DNA of 9,219 nucleotides from an uncultured Bacteroidia bacterium (GCA_902795785.1 CADBMK010000140.1:1-9219); one strand, 5' to 3'; positions 1-6,726 are shown, counted from the first letter of the stretch. Notes: generated by a model not told the origin, from the sequence alone. Numbers and translations are program-made.

Positions 1-662
1 AGCGGAGTCTTAAGATCAAAGAGTTCCACCCTGAAGACCTTGTTCTTCTCCTCAGCGGCAGGGCCAAGTTTAAGGAAATCCAGCACCTCCACCACATCCT
101 CCGCGAGGTTGAAATCCAGTCCCGATGACTCGGCAATCTCAGCGATGCCTACCTTCCCGGACGCAGAATGCGCCACTCCCGGAGCAATGAAGAAGGCATC
201 TCCCTTCTTCACAGGAATCCTGTGCATATACTTCTTGAGGTCTCCCTTTCCGGCCGCCTCATATACATCAGCAGACTTGACATCCTTCTCAAAGCCGATA
301 TAGACGGCCGCATCCGCACCCGCCTCTGTCACATACCAGTATTTGGCCTTTCCAAGGGCGTCATACCTCTGCTCGGCAATCTTGTCGTCCGGGCAGACAA
401 GCACCGGGAAATCTCCCTTCACGTCCATCATCCTCATCATCGTAGGAAACTGACGTCCGTAATAGCCGAACGCATTCTCCCCCGTTAGACGGTCCATGAA
501 CATGTCCATAACCTCGCTGATGGAATTACCCCCAAGCCAGCCGTTGTCCACCGTGGAATCAACGTAACCAAGGTCTCCAAACACTATTGTATCTTCGCCC
601 CACGCCTGATTCACAGCCGTAGGAACGAACTTCATCGGATAAAGTTTCTTTTCTTCACTCAT
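1..662 (-). CDS. Mannose-6-phosphate isomerase class I-like cupin protein (N-terminal part, cut by window edge)
   Basis: The reading frame opens with ATG at 662-660 and runs open for 220 codons off the left edge, so the C-terminus is missing. The start LYPMKFVPTAVNQAWG and the block MMDVKGDFPVLVCPDD, followed by GKAKYWY and APGVAHSASG, align by eye with ManA (type I phosphomannose isomerase), which interconverts mannose-6-P and fructose-6-P in the cytoplasm. The metal site is abnormal. The usual VHPDD is VCPDD (Cys90 for His), the Glu of GKTExWY is Lys107, and the QQNSDATYR stretch is replaced by AESSGLDFN; only His165 of the expected ligands remains. It may therefore be a non-catalytic or altered-function paralog rather than a working isomerase. 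No signal peptide is visible. It is divergent from the acid phosphatase gene, with a consensus -7 element very close to its start. Family assignment is fairly sure; function is not. Confidence 0.75.
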   Translation of the reverse strand, partial: MSEEKKLYPMKFVPTAVNQAWGEDTIVFGDLGYVDSTVDNGWLGGNSISEVMDMFMDRLTGENAFGYYGRQFPTMMRMMDVKGDFPVLVCPDDKIAEQRYDALGKAKYWYVTEAGADAAVYIGFEKDVKSADVYEAAGKGDLKKYMHRIPVKKGDAFFIAPGVAHSASGKVGIAEIAESSGLDFNLAEDVVEVLDFLKLGPAAEEKNKVFRVELFDLKTP

Positions 663-669
663 AATATTA

Positions 670-677
670 CAAATGTA
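670..677 (-). promoter_or_regulatory. Probable -7 promoter element of the ManA-like gene
   Basis: On the minus strand this reads TACATTTG, an exact match to the Bacteroidetes -7 consensus TAnnTTTG. It ends 7 bases before the ATG of the ManA-like gene, which predicts a leader of only a few bases, close to a leaderless mRNA. I see no good TTG-type -33 element at the usual 19-21 base spacing (only TTTA at 696-699), so it could be chance in an AT-rich gap. Confidence 0.4.
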
Positions 678-703
678 CTAAAACATCTTTTTAGTTAAAT
701 AAT

Positions 704-711
704 TATATTTG
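704..711 (+). promoter_or_regulatory. Probable -7 promoter element of the acid phosphatase gene
   Basis: TATATTTG matches the Bacteroidetes -7 consensus TAnnTTTG exactly and ends 19 bases before the phosphatase ATG. Transcription would start at about 716, giving a leader of about 15 bases. No clear TTG is found at the -33 position. The leader length agrees with those predicted for other genes in this window. Confidence 0.45.
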
Positions 712-730
712 GCCCCGAAATACAATTCTC

Positions 731-1435
731 ATGCTCAAAAAAATATCGATCATTCTGGCCGCCGTGCTTATGGCCGCCGCAGCCTGTCTTTACGCACAGA
801 CAAAGACAGCACCGTTCAAACTCCCCAAAGTAGAGAATTTCCTTCCTGAACCTCCTGCAGCCGGAACGGACGAATTCCTTCTGGATTCAGTGATGTACGA
901 AAAGGGAAAGGCCCTCAGGGATACCCCGCGCGGAGAAGTGGCAAAAGCCGACGCAACCATCTCAGTTGCATACTATATGGAAAGGTTCGGCGCAGTAATG
1001 GCGCATCCAATTAATCCAAAGGATAATCCCGCCCTGGCCAAATACATGAAACTGTCTTATCGCAGTGCCAGGGAAAGCATCGTCAACGCCAAAAGCCATT
1101 TTCACAGGATGAGGCCGTATCAGCACTTTCATCAGCAGAGCCTCATTCCTGAACACGAAAACGAGAACGACTTCTCATCATACCCTTCAGGCCATTCCGT
1201 AAGGGCATGGGCGCTTGCCCTTGCCCTGATAAACGTGGACCCGGACCACCAGGAAGAGATTCTTAAGACAGCCTACGAGATGTGCATGAGCCGCGTCATA
1301 GCAGGTTACCATTACAAAAGCGATATTGACGCCGCCATTATGGCAGCCAGCGCAGCCTACGCAAGACTCAGTACAAGAAAAGAATTCCGCAAACTGCAGG
1401 ATGCTGCAATCGCGGAATTCAACAATCACAAATAA
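731..1435 (+). CDS. Secreted class A acid phosphatase (PAP2 superfamily)
   Basis: The 234-residue protein carries the complete PAP2/class A non-specific acid phosphatase signature. K-x6-RP lies at Lys121 to Pro129 (KSHFHRMRP), PSGH at residues 152-155, and SR-x5-H-x3-D at 187-198 (Ser187, Arg188, His194, Asp198). In this family the distal histidine (here His194) forms the phosphohistidine intermediate and His155 acts as acid/base, releasing phosphate from organic monoesters. A signal peptide is clear: Lys3-Lys4, a hydrophobic stretch at about 5-18, and a likely signal peptidase I cut after LYA22. Cys19 sits in AAAC, so a lipoprotein form is a weaker option. The product should act in the periplasm or at the outer surface. 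Length is close to the usual 230-260 residues. The start fits the promoter element at 704-711. The gene stands alone and converges on the LruC-type gene with a 19-base gap that shows no strong terminator. Confidence 0.92.
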   Translation: MLKKISIILAAVLMAAAACLYAQTKTAPFKLPKVENFLPEPPAAGTDEFLLDSVMYEKGKALRDTPRGEVAKADATISVAYYMERFGAVMAHPINPKDNPALAKYMKLSYRSARESIVNAKSHFHRMRPYQHFHQQSLIPEHENENDFSSYPSGHSVRAWALALALINVDPDHQEEILKTAYEMCMSRVIAGYHYKSDIDAAIMAASAAYARLSTRKEFRKLQDAAIAEFNNHK

Positions 1436-1454
1436 ACTGTTTTATCAGCCTGTT

Positions 1455-3011
1455 TTACCTGCTTACCACCAGGTCTGAAGTACAGGTCATGTACCAGTCT
1501 GTCATCTCCTCGTGGTTAGCGCCCCACTGTGAGAAATATGGGTAAGCCGTAATGATTGAATGAGCCTCCCTAGGCCACTTCCATGAAGCCGGAACGCAGA
1601 TCATGTTAGGAACTCTGCCGGAATCAGGAGAAGCAATCACCGAAGTGCCCGCAACGCTCTGCGTCTTGATGGTGAAACCTCCCATATCGGTAGAACTCAT
1701 AGTGAAATCCGCTCCAACCGTAACCTCAATAGACTCGGCCGTCATATTGTAAGTGGTAGTATTGATTCTGTCAAGGGCGCCCTTGTTGTCGTAGATATCG
1801 GTTCCGAACATCTCGTGGATTTCCTTTCCAATCTGCTGGCCGTTGAACTGGATGTATGACCTGAGCGTACCGCCGGCTGCAAGTGGCTGTACGGTGGCCT
1901 TGTCACTGCCGCAAACATGGGAAATCTGAAGTACCACGTCGTTGAAATCATAATCGGATGACATACCCAGGTCTTCGCAGGCAAGAATCCATGAATAAGG
2001 TTCTTCCGTGCGCTGACAAGGAGCAGCCTTGCCTGCCGAACCGACCACAAAGACCATATCGTTGTAGTCAAAGTCCATATCATCCTCAAAACAGATAAAT
2101 GCGTATCCGCCCTCTTCCCTGTAAAGCACGTGGCTTACGCCGTCGTCATTCAAAGAGGCCACGGAATAATAAGTCTTTGCATTTGTGGCGTAATCTCCCC
2201 AGCCAGGGTATGCCTCAACATAGAAGCCATAGGTAGCGCCTATATTGTTCTGAATGATGATGCTCTTTGAGCGGCGGTTTTCTCCGTAATAAAGGCCAGT
2301 CTTTACAGGCGTCTGCCAGTCATTCGGATGCCAGACATCACTGAACTGAATGAAGTTCTCGCTCATATAATCCCCGTCAGCGTTGTTGAGATAGAACGGA
2401 ACCTTCACCATCTGTCCGCCGTCGTAATAGAACACGCCGAAGGTGTTGGTGGAGATGGTCTGGAAATGAACAGGATTCAGGACTATGCTGCTGGTAATGC
2501 CGAAATCGAACGCCGCGCCATACCAGAAAGTCTTCTCAGCAAGGCAGCTGATATCCATATAAGTCTGATAAGAATCGTTCCTGCTTACCGTGAATCCGGA
2601 ATTCGAGCCGGTATATACGGTGCTGACGCCTACAGAAGGCTTGGAGAACGTAACAGTACCGCCGAGATCCACTGTCTTGATCTCGTCCGTGTCCGTATTG
2701 ACCACGATGACGCTCTTCACATCCCTGGCAACGTCAAATGTAAAAGACTTTGTACCGCTGAATGAAGGATAACTTGCAGCAAGTTTCATCCCAGCGCCGT
2801 CACCTGCGAAGATCTGAACGGGAGCGGCCTCCGGCATAGTCACAGTAACTGTGGCAGAAGAAGCCTCGTTCCAGGTCTGCTCATCATCAACGGAAATTGT
2901 AAGTTTAACGAAAGTCTCGTCCTGAGTCTCAATTTTAATCTTGTCCGTACATGATACAGACAGTGAAAAAACGGATGCAGCCACCACGGCTGACTTAATA
3001 ATCCTTTTCAT
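1455..3011 (-). CDS. LruC / DUF4842 domain lipoprotein
   Basis: I chose ATG at 3011 (518 residues) over the upstream in-frame ATG at 3038. It places MKRIIKSA directly before the hydrophobic signal core, and the upstream start would lie ahead of the likely transcription start. The signal ends SLSVSC, with Cys21 as probable lipidated residue followed by TDK, so the protein is probably a surface or periplasmic lipoprotein; the lipobox is not perfect. Two acidic segments stand out. FEDDMDFDYNDMVF at 308-321 resembles DUF4114, and EDLGMSSDYDFNDVV at 346-360 is the signature seen in LruC domain proteins; both may bind calcium. The C-terminus has VPASWKWPREAHSI...AYPYFSQW, also typical of LruC/DUF4842 proteins. 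The region at about 22-300 looks beta-rich and I do not recognise it. The family's role is unknown; surface adhesion is a guess. It is transcribed divergently from the EF-G paralog. Confidence 0.85.
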   Translation of the reverse strand: MKRIIKSAVVAASVFSLSVSCTDKIKIETQDETFVKLTISVDDEQTWNEASSATVTVTMPEAAPVQIFAGDGAGMKLAASYPSFSGTKSFTFDVARDVKSVIVVNTDTDEIKTVDLGGTVTFSKPSVGVSTVYTGSNSGFTVSRNDSYQTYMDISCLAEKTFWYGAAFDFGITSSIVLNPVHFQTISTNTFGVFYYDGGQMVKVPFYLNNADGDYMSENFIQFSDVWHPNDWQTPVKTGLYYGENRRSKSIIIQNNIGATYGFYVEAYPGWGDYATNAKTYYSVASLNDDGVSHVLYREEGGYAFICFEDDMDFDYNDMVFVVGSAGKAAPCQRTEEPYSWILACEDLGMSSDYDFNDVVLQISHVCGSDKATVQPLAAGGTLRSYIQFNGQQIGKEIHEMFGTDIYDNKGALDRINTTTYNMTAESIEVTVGADFTMSSTDMGGFTIKTQSVAGTSVIASPDSGRVPNMICVPASWKWPREAHSIITAYPYFSQWGANHEEMTDWYMTCTSDLVVSR

Positions 3012-3035
3012 AGTTGCTAATAATTTAAACCCTAT

Positions 3036-3043
3036 CACAAATA
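3036..3043 (-). promoter_or_regulatory. Candidate -7 promoter element of the LruC-type gene
   Basis: On the minus strand this reads TATTTGTG, matching five of the six fixed positions of TAnnTTTG. It ends 24 bases before the ATG at 3011 and predicts a leader of about 20 bases, similar to other genes here. No -33 TTG is present; instead the inverted repeat at 3056-3074 occupies that region. The call is weak. Confidence 0.3.
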
Positions 3044-3055
3044 ATAATCAAAAGA

Positions 3056-3074
3056 GCCGGATACCGATTCCGGC
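3056..3074. repeat. Inverted repeat GCCGGA-N7-TCCGGC
   Basis: Two perfect 6-base arms, GCCGGA (3056-3061) and TCCGGC (3069-3074), are separated by seven bases. This is a GC-rich island inside an AT-rich divergent intergenic region. It lies about where the -33 region of the LruC-type gene's promoter would be, so it could be an operator. On the minus strand it is followed by CTCTTTTGATT, so a weak hairpin terminator or attenuator is an alternative. Confidence 0.4.
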
Positions 3075-3077
3075 AAA

Positions 3078-3113
3078 TGCAACTTTTGCAATAATTAGTG
3101 TAACTGATTGCAA
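3078..3113. repeat. TTGCA/TGCAA repeat cluster, including TTGCAAT-N14-ATTGCAA
   Basis: TGCAA at 3078-3082 and TTGCA at 3086-3090 form a short inverted repeat with a 3-base spacer. In addition TTGCAAT (3086-3092) and ATTGCAA (3107-3113) are perfect 7-base arms whose centres lie 21 bases apart, about two helical turns. The right arm covers the TTG proposed as the -33 element of the EF-G paralog's promoter. The arrangement suits a dimeric regulator but could be chance in AT-rich DNA. Confidence 0.35.
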
Positions 3114-3138
3114 TTTATTTAAAATATCCGTATCTTCA
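3108..3138 (+). promoter_or_regulatory. Candidate promoter of the EF-G paralog cluster
   Basis: TTG at 3108-3110 is followed after 20 bases by TATCTTCA at 3131-3138, which matches four of six fixed positions of the Bacteroidetes -7 element TAnnTTTG. Transcription would start near 3143 with a leader of about 50 bases. A weak -7 box is expected for a promoter that needs an activator. In Bacteroides thetaiotaomicron the EF-G2 gene is reported to be activated by the CRP-like regulator Cur; I cannot tell whether a Cur site is present here. Confidence 0.3.
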
Positions 3139-3193
3139 AAACGTTTTAATAAAAAAACGCTCCGAAAACTAACCATCTAATCATAACAAAAAT

Positions 3194-5308
3194 ATGAAAA
3201 CTTACCAAACATCCGCAATCCGCAACGTGGTGCTTCTAGGAAGTACTCGTTGCGGCAAGACGACTCTCGCTGACGCCATGCTTTTTGAAGGCAAGGTAGT
3301 AGACAGAAAAGGCGCCTTTGACGAAGGACAGACGATTACCGCCACGCCTTACTACACCGAGTTCATGGACACGAAGTTCAACATCATCGACACTCCGGGT
3401 TCTGACGATTTCGTAGGCGGCGCTGTTTCAGCTTTCAAGGTAAGCGAAACCGGAATCCTCATCGTCAATGCAGCCCAGGGCGTCGAAGTCGGCACCCAGA
3501 TTTACGAACGATACGCTGTTGACTACAAGGTTCCGCTCATACTCGGAATCAACCAGCTCGACACCGAGAAGGCAGATTGGGAAGACACTCTGGCCGGACT
3601 CAGGAAAGCATTCGGAAACAAACCTATCATAGTACAGTTCCCTGTCAATCCAGGCCCGTCATTCGACGGCTTCATCGACGTTCTGAAGATGAAGTATTAC
3701 CATTTCACCGACGACCAGGGAACACGTGAAGACCTAGAGATTCCTGACAACCTCAGGCAGACAGCCGAAGACCTCCGCCAGGAACTCATTGAAAGGGCAG
3801 CCGAGAATGATGACACCCTTATGGAAACATTCTTCGACAAGGGAGAACTTGACGAGGATGAAATCCGCAAGGGACTCGGAATCGGAATCAGAAAGGGTGA
3901 AACCTATCCGATATTCTGCCTTTCAGGAAAGAAATCAATCGGAGTGAAACGACTCATGGAATTCACTCTGCGAGTTGCTCCGTCGCCTTCAGAGAGAATC
4001 GCTTCAACAAGGGACGGAAAGACCCTCGAATGCAAGGCCGACGGCCCGGCAGCACTGTTCATCTATAAGACTGCGGTTGAGCAGCACCTCGGCGAGGTGG
4101 CATACTTCAAGGTTATGTCCGGAAAGATTACGGAAGGAATGGACCTCGAGAACGCCGCAAACCTGTCAAAGGAGAGGATAAGCTCCCTTTACGCAGTTGC
4201 CGGCAAACAGAAGAACAAGGTTACCGAGATGGTGGCCGGAGACACCGGCTGTACTGTGAAACTCAAAGCAGGAAAGACGGACATCACCCTTTCTGAACCA
4301 GGCTCAGGCATTGAAGTGGAGCACATAAAATGGCCTAAGTACCGCTTCCGCTGCGCCATCAAGGCAAAGGATCCCCATGAGGAGGAGAAACTCGGAGACG
4401 CACTTCAGAAATGCACGGCCGAGGACCCTACCATCATAGTGGAATACATCAAGGACCTCAAGCAGACCATCCTCAAGGGACAGGGCGAGCAGCATATCAA
4501 CAACCTAAGAAACCGTCTCGAGAACGAGTTCAAGGTCAGCGTGGACATCACCGCACCAAGAATCTCTTACCGCGAGACCATCACCAAGGTTGCAACCGCC
4601 ACCTACCGCCACAAAAAGCAGTCAGGAGGTGCAGGCCAGTTTGGAGAAGTCAGTATGCTGATTGCCCCTTACGTTGAAGGCGAGCCTGAGCAGAACAAAT
4701 TCAAGATTGACGGAAAGGAAGTCACCTTCAACATCAAGGGCAAGGAGAGTTTCGACCTTGCGTGGGGCGGCAAACTGATGTTCTACAACTGCGTTGTGGG
4801 CGGAGCCATCGACGCCAGATTCATGCCTGCAATCCTAAAAGGTATAATGGACAAGATGAACGAAGGTCCTCTTACCGGATCACTCGCCCGCGACATCAAG
4901 GTCTATGTATATGACGGAAAGATGCACACCGTTGACTCCAACGAAATCTCATTCATCCTGGCAGCCCGCAATGCTTTCAAGGAAGCATTCAGGAACGCCG
5001 GTCCAAAGATTATGGAGCCTATATATGACATAGAAATCCTTACGCCGGAAGAATATATGGGAGCATGTATGTCAGACCTTCAGAACAGAAGGGCCATCAT
5101 CGAGGGAATGGGAACAGAAAGAGGCTTCTCTGTACTCAAAGCAAAGGCTCCTCTGGCTGAAATGTACCGCTACTCAACAACGCTTAGCACCCTGACATCG
5201 GGAAGCGCAACATTCACAATGGAATACAACGGGCACCAGACGGTTCCTGCTGAAATCCAGGAGAAACTCTTAAAGGCTTACGCAGAAACAGAGACCGAAG
5301 AAGAATAG
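3194..5308 (+). CDS. fusA2: EF-G2-type translation elongation factor G paralog with altered GTPase site
   Basis: At 704 residues this is a full-length EF-G family protein: G domain at about 8-275, domain II about 280-370, III about 380-455, IV about 460-600 and V about 605-690. The P-loop GSTRCGKT (16-23) is intact. The catalytic segment DTPGH is DTPGS, with Ser70 in place of the GTPase histidine. The switch I RGIT is EGQT (44-47), switch I is short, and NKxD is NQLD (120-123). Domain IV keeps its ribosome-contacting tips SGGAGQFGE (477-485) and GKMHTVD, with His578 matching E. coli His583. This pattern fits the EF-G2 of Bacteroides thetaiotaomicron, reported to promote tRNA-mRNA translocation without GTP hydrolysis and to matter under carbon limitation and in gut colonization. 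It is therefore unlikely to be the housekeeping EF-G, which should be elsewhere. The C-terminus is acidic (ETETEEE). The hydrolase gene starts five bases after the stop, which implies cotranscription. Confidence 0.9.
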   Translation: MKTYQTSAIRNVVLLGSTRCGKTTLADAMLFEGKVVDRKGAFDEGQTITATPYYTEFMDTKFNIIDTPGSDDFVGGAVSAFKVSETGILIVNAAQGVEVGTQIYERYAVDYKVPLILGINQLDTEKADWEDTLAGLRKAFGNKPIIVQFPVNPGPSFDGFIDVLKMKYYHFTDDQGTREDLEIPDNLRQTAEDLRQELIERAAENDDTLMETFFDKGELDEDEIRKGLGIGIRKGETYPIFCLSGKKSIGVKRLMEFTLRVAPSPSERIASTRDGKTLECKADGPAALFIYKTAVEQHLGEVAYFKVMSGKITEGMDLENAANLSKERISSLYAVAGKQKNKVTEMVAGDTGCTVKLKAGKTDITLSEPGSGIEVEHIKWPKYRFRCAIKAKDPHEEEKLGDALQKCTAEDPTIIVEYIKDLKQTILKGQGEQHINNLRNRLENEFKVSVDITAPRISYRETITKVATATYRHKKQSGGAGQFGEVSMLIAPYVEGEPEQNKFKIDGKEVTFNIKGKESFDLAWGGKLMFYNCVVGGAIDARFMPAILKGIMDKMNEGPLTGSLARDIKVYVYDGKMHTVDSNEISFILAARNAFKEAFRNAGPKIMEPIYDIEILTPEEYMGACMSDLQNRRAIIEGMGTERGFSVLKAKAPLAEMYRYSTTLSTLTSGSATFTMEYNGHQTVPAEIQEKLLKAYAETETEEE

Positions 5309-5313
5309 CAATA

Positions 5314-6162
5314 ATGAGTTCCATTAAGATTACCGTAATGCACACGGGGCATATCCATATATACCCCAAGAGGCTTCAGGACGGTTATTCTTTCTACAAG
5401 GCATTCGGAATAACCACATCCAAAGAAGACTGGGTCTGGCTTCCGGTTTCCTCATACCTCATAGAGCACCCTAAAGGGAACATTCTGTTTGACACAGGGT
5501 GGGGGCGTTCAATAAGTCCTAATGGAGTCTTCGACGGGACTGCCCAGATAAAGGCTTTCGCATCCACCCTGCTGTACAAACTCAATCAGGGTTATGTAGA
5601 ACTCGGAAAGACTGCCAAGGAGCAACTTGATAAGAAGGGTATCAAACCCGAAGATATAGACTATGTAATTCTCTCACATCTGGACTGTGACCACACCCAA
5701 GGCCTCAAAGACCTAGCGGGTGTCAAGAACGTCCTCGTGTCAAGGGAGGAGTATTCCTTCTCCAGGAGAATCAATCTGATAAACCAGATCAGATACCACT
5801 CAAGGTGGATCAGAGGAATGCCTGTCAGATTCTTTGACTGGAACTGTAGCGGCGGGCCTTTCCACAAGTCCTACGACCTGTTCGGAGACAACAGCATCCA
5901 GCTGATCAGCTTGCCTGGGCACAGCCCGGGGCACCTTGGAATCAAGATCAAGGATAGAGCCGGAAAATATGTCCTGCTCTATGGAGACGCTGCGCATAAC
6001 TCAAGGTCATGGCAACTAGCCCAGCCTACAGGCATCATCGTGGACCGTAAGAAACAGATTGAAACGCTCAAGTGGATCAGGGAAGAAAGCATCAACCCGT
6101 ACTGCATTGAGTCCATAGGCAATCACGATCCTGACGTTCATCCGCATGTCATAAATCTATAA
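5314..6162 (+). CDS. Metallo-beta-lactamase-fold hydrolase, AHL-lactonase-like family
   Basis: The 282-residue protein has the order of motifs of the metallo-beta-lactamase fold, in the branch related to N-acyl-homoserine lactonases: ILFDTGW near residue 62, HLDCDH at 122-127, PGHSPGH around His203, LYGDAA with Asp225, and IGNHDPDVH with His271. The usual HxHxDH is HxDxDH, so one zinc ligand is Asp124; the remaining ligands are present, so a working metal site is likely. There is no signal peptide, so it should act in the cytoplasm. Length is typical of the family. The substrate cannot be read from the sequence, and lactone hydrolysis is only one possibility; the name should not be taken as evidence of quorum quenching. 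It starts five bases after the EF-G paralog and has no ribosome binding site of its own that I can see. Confidence 0.85.
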   Translation: MSSIKITVMHTGHIHIYPKRLQDGYSFYKAFGITTSKEDWVWLPVSSYLIEHPKGNILFDTGWGRSISPNGVFDGTAQIKAFASTLLYKLNQGYVELGKTAKEQLDKKGIKPEDIDYVILSHLDCDHTQGLKDLAGVKNVLVSREEYSFSRRINLINQIRYHSRWIRGMPVRFFDWNCSGGPFHKSYDLFGDNSIQLISLPGHSPGHLGIKIKDRAGKYVLLYGDAAHNSRSWQLAQPTGIIVDRKKQIETLKWIREESINPYCIESIGNHDPDVHPHVINL

Positions 6163-6166
6163 TGAT

Positions 6167-6174
6167 TATATTTG
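6167..6174 (+). promoter_or_regulatory. Possible internal -7 promoter element before the deacylase gene
   Basis: TATATTTG is an exact match to TAnnTTTG and lies just after the hydrolase stop codon. It predicts transcription from about 6179 and a leader of about 14 bases to the ATG at 6193, like the other leaders in this window. There is no TTG at the -33 position. Its last four bases lie within the inverted repeat at 6171-6193, so any promoter activity could be controlled there. Confidence 0.4.
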
Positions 6175-6193
6175 CCGAAATTATTTCGGCAAA
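6171..6193. repeat. Perfect 10-bp inverted repeat with 3-base spacer
   Basis: TTTGCCGAAA (6171-6180) and TTTCGGCAAA (6184-6193) are exact inverted copies separated by TTA; one more A-T pair at 6170/6194 extends the stem to 11. The repeat overlaps the -7 element and ends on the A of the proposed start codon. It could be an operator for a dimeric repressor or an mRNA hairpin that limits initiation. It is not a standard terminator because no T-run follows in either direction. Confidence 0.6.
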
Positions 6194-6726
6194 TGTTCTA
6201 CGTCAGCGAGAGAATGACCCAGGCGCCTGAAAGTTTCAGCACGCCCCTTCAGGAAAATATCTACAAGGCTTTAATCAGCCTCCGAATCCCCTTTGAGAGG
6301 GTCGATACAGACCCGGGCATCACAATGGAAGACTGCCTGAACATCAACGAGGGAATCGGAGGCCGTATTGTAAAGACCGTATTCCTCTGCAACCGGCAGC
6401 AGACCAAGTTCTACGTCTATGCCACAAGGGCGGATAAACCTTTCGTTACCAAGGACTTTGGCGCAGCCCTGGGCATTCCCAGAGTATCATTTGCGCCGGA
6501 AGACCTGCTCCGGGACATAGCAGGAGTCCAGCACGGAGCCACCACCATCCTCTGTGCCGTAATGGATACGGACAGGGACGTCACCTTCGTTATTGACAGG
6601 GAACTTACTGAGGCGGACACCTACTGCTGCACCGACGGCACCGCAACCTGCTTCATAAAAATTTCAACGGCAGACCTTCTGGAGAGATTCTTCCCGGCGG
6701 TCGGCAAACAGCCCGTTATCATCTAA
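6193..6726 (+). CDS. YbaK/ProXp-type aminoacyl-tRNA deacylase (trans-editing)
   Basis: The protein matches the YbaK/ProX fold, closest by eye to PrdX/ProXp-ala proteins, which remove wrongly attached amino acids from tRNA (typically Ala from tRNA-Pro) in the cytoplasm. Visible landmarks are ISLRIPFERVDTDPGITMEDC near the start, VKTVFL with Lys61 at the position of the conserved lysine, LGIPRVSFAPEDLL, GATTILCAV, and CTDGTATCFIKIS at about 146-156. Length (177 residues) is usual. The start is uncertain. A TTG at 6172 extends the frame by seven codons but lies inside a likely promoter element and the inverted repeat. ATG 6193 fits the predicted leader length. ATG 6214 is also possible, since family similarity begins only about there. 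The transporter's ATG follows the stop codon with no gap. The substrate could be another mischarged tRNA, so the exact specificity is open. Confidence 0.85.
   Translation: MFYVSERMTQAPESFSTPLQENIYKALISLRIPFERVDTDPGITMEDCLNINEGIGGRIVKTVFLCNRQQTKFYVYATRADKPFVTKDFGAALGIPRVSFAPEDLLRDIAGVQHGATTILCAVMDTDRDVTFVIDRELTEADTYCCTDGTATCFIKISTADLLERFFPAVGKQPVII

Noticed and set aside
1437..1457. Direct repeat CTGTTTTA at 1437-1444 and 1450-1457
   Set aside because: It is only eight bases, in a short AT-rich gap, with no feature attached.
2328..2765. Open frame of 145 codons on the plus strand inside the LruC-type gene
   Set aside because: It is antisense to a coherent lipoprotein reading frame with clear motifs; there is no promoter or domain.
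3012..3038. Nine-codon upstream extension of the LruC-type protein (ATG at 3038)
   Set aside because: It would put residues ahead of the standard MKR signal-peptide start and probably lies upstream of the transcription start.
5314..6162. Quorum-quenching lactonase as a firm function for the MBL hydrolase
   Set aside because: The fold and branch fit, but the altered metal motif and lack of context for acyl-homoserine lactones leave the substrate open.
6172..6192. TTG start at 6172 for the deacylase
   Set aside because: The codon falls inside the likely -7 element and the inverted repeat, and the extra seven residues are not needed for the fold.
6170..6194. Inverted repeat read as a rho-independent terminator
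   Set aside because: Neither strand has a T-run after the stem, and the downstream gene is in the same direction.
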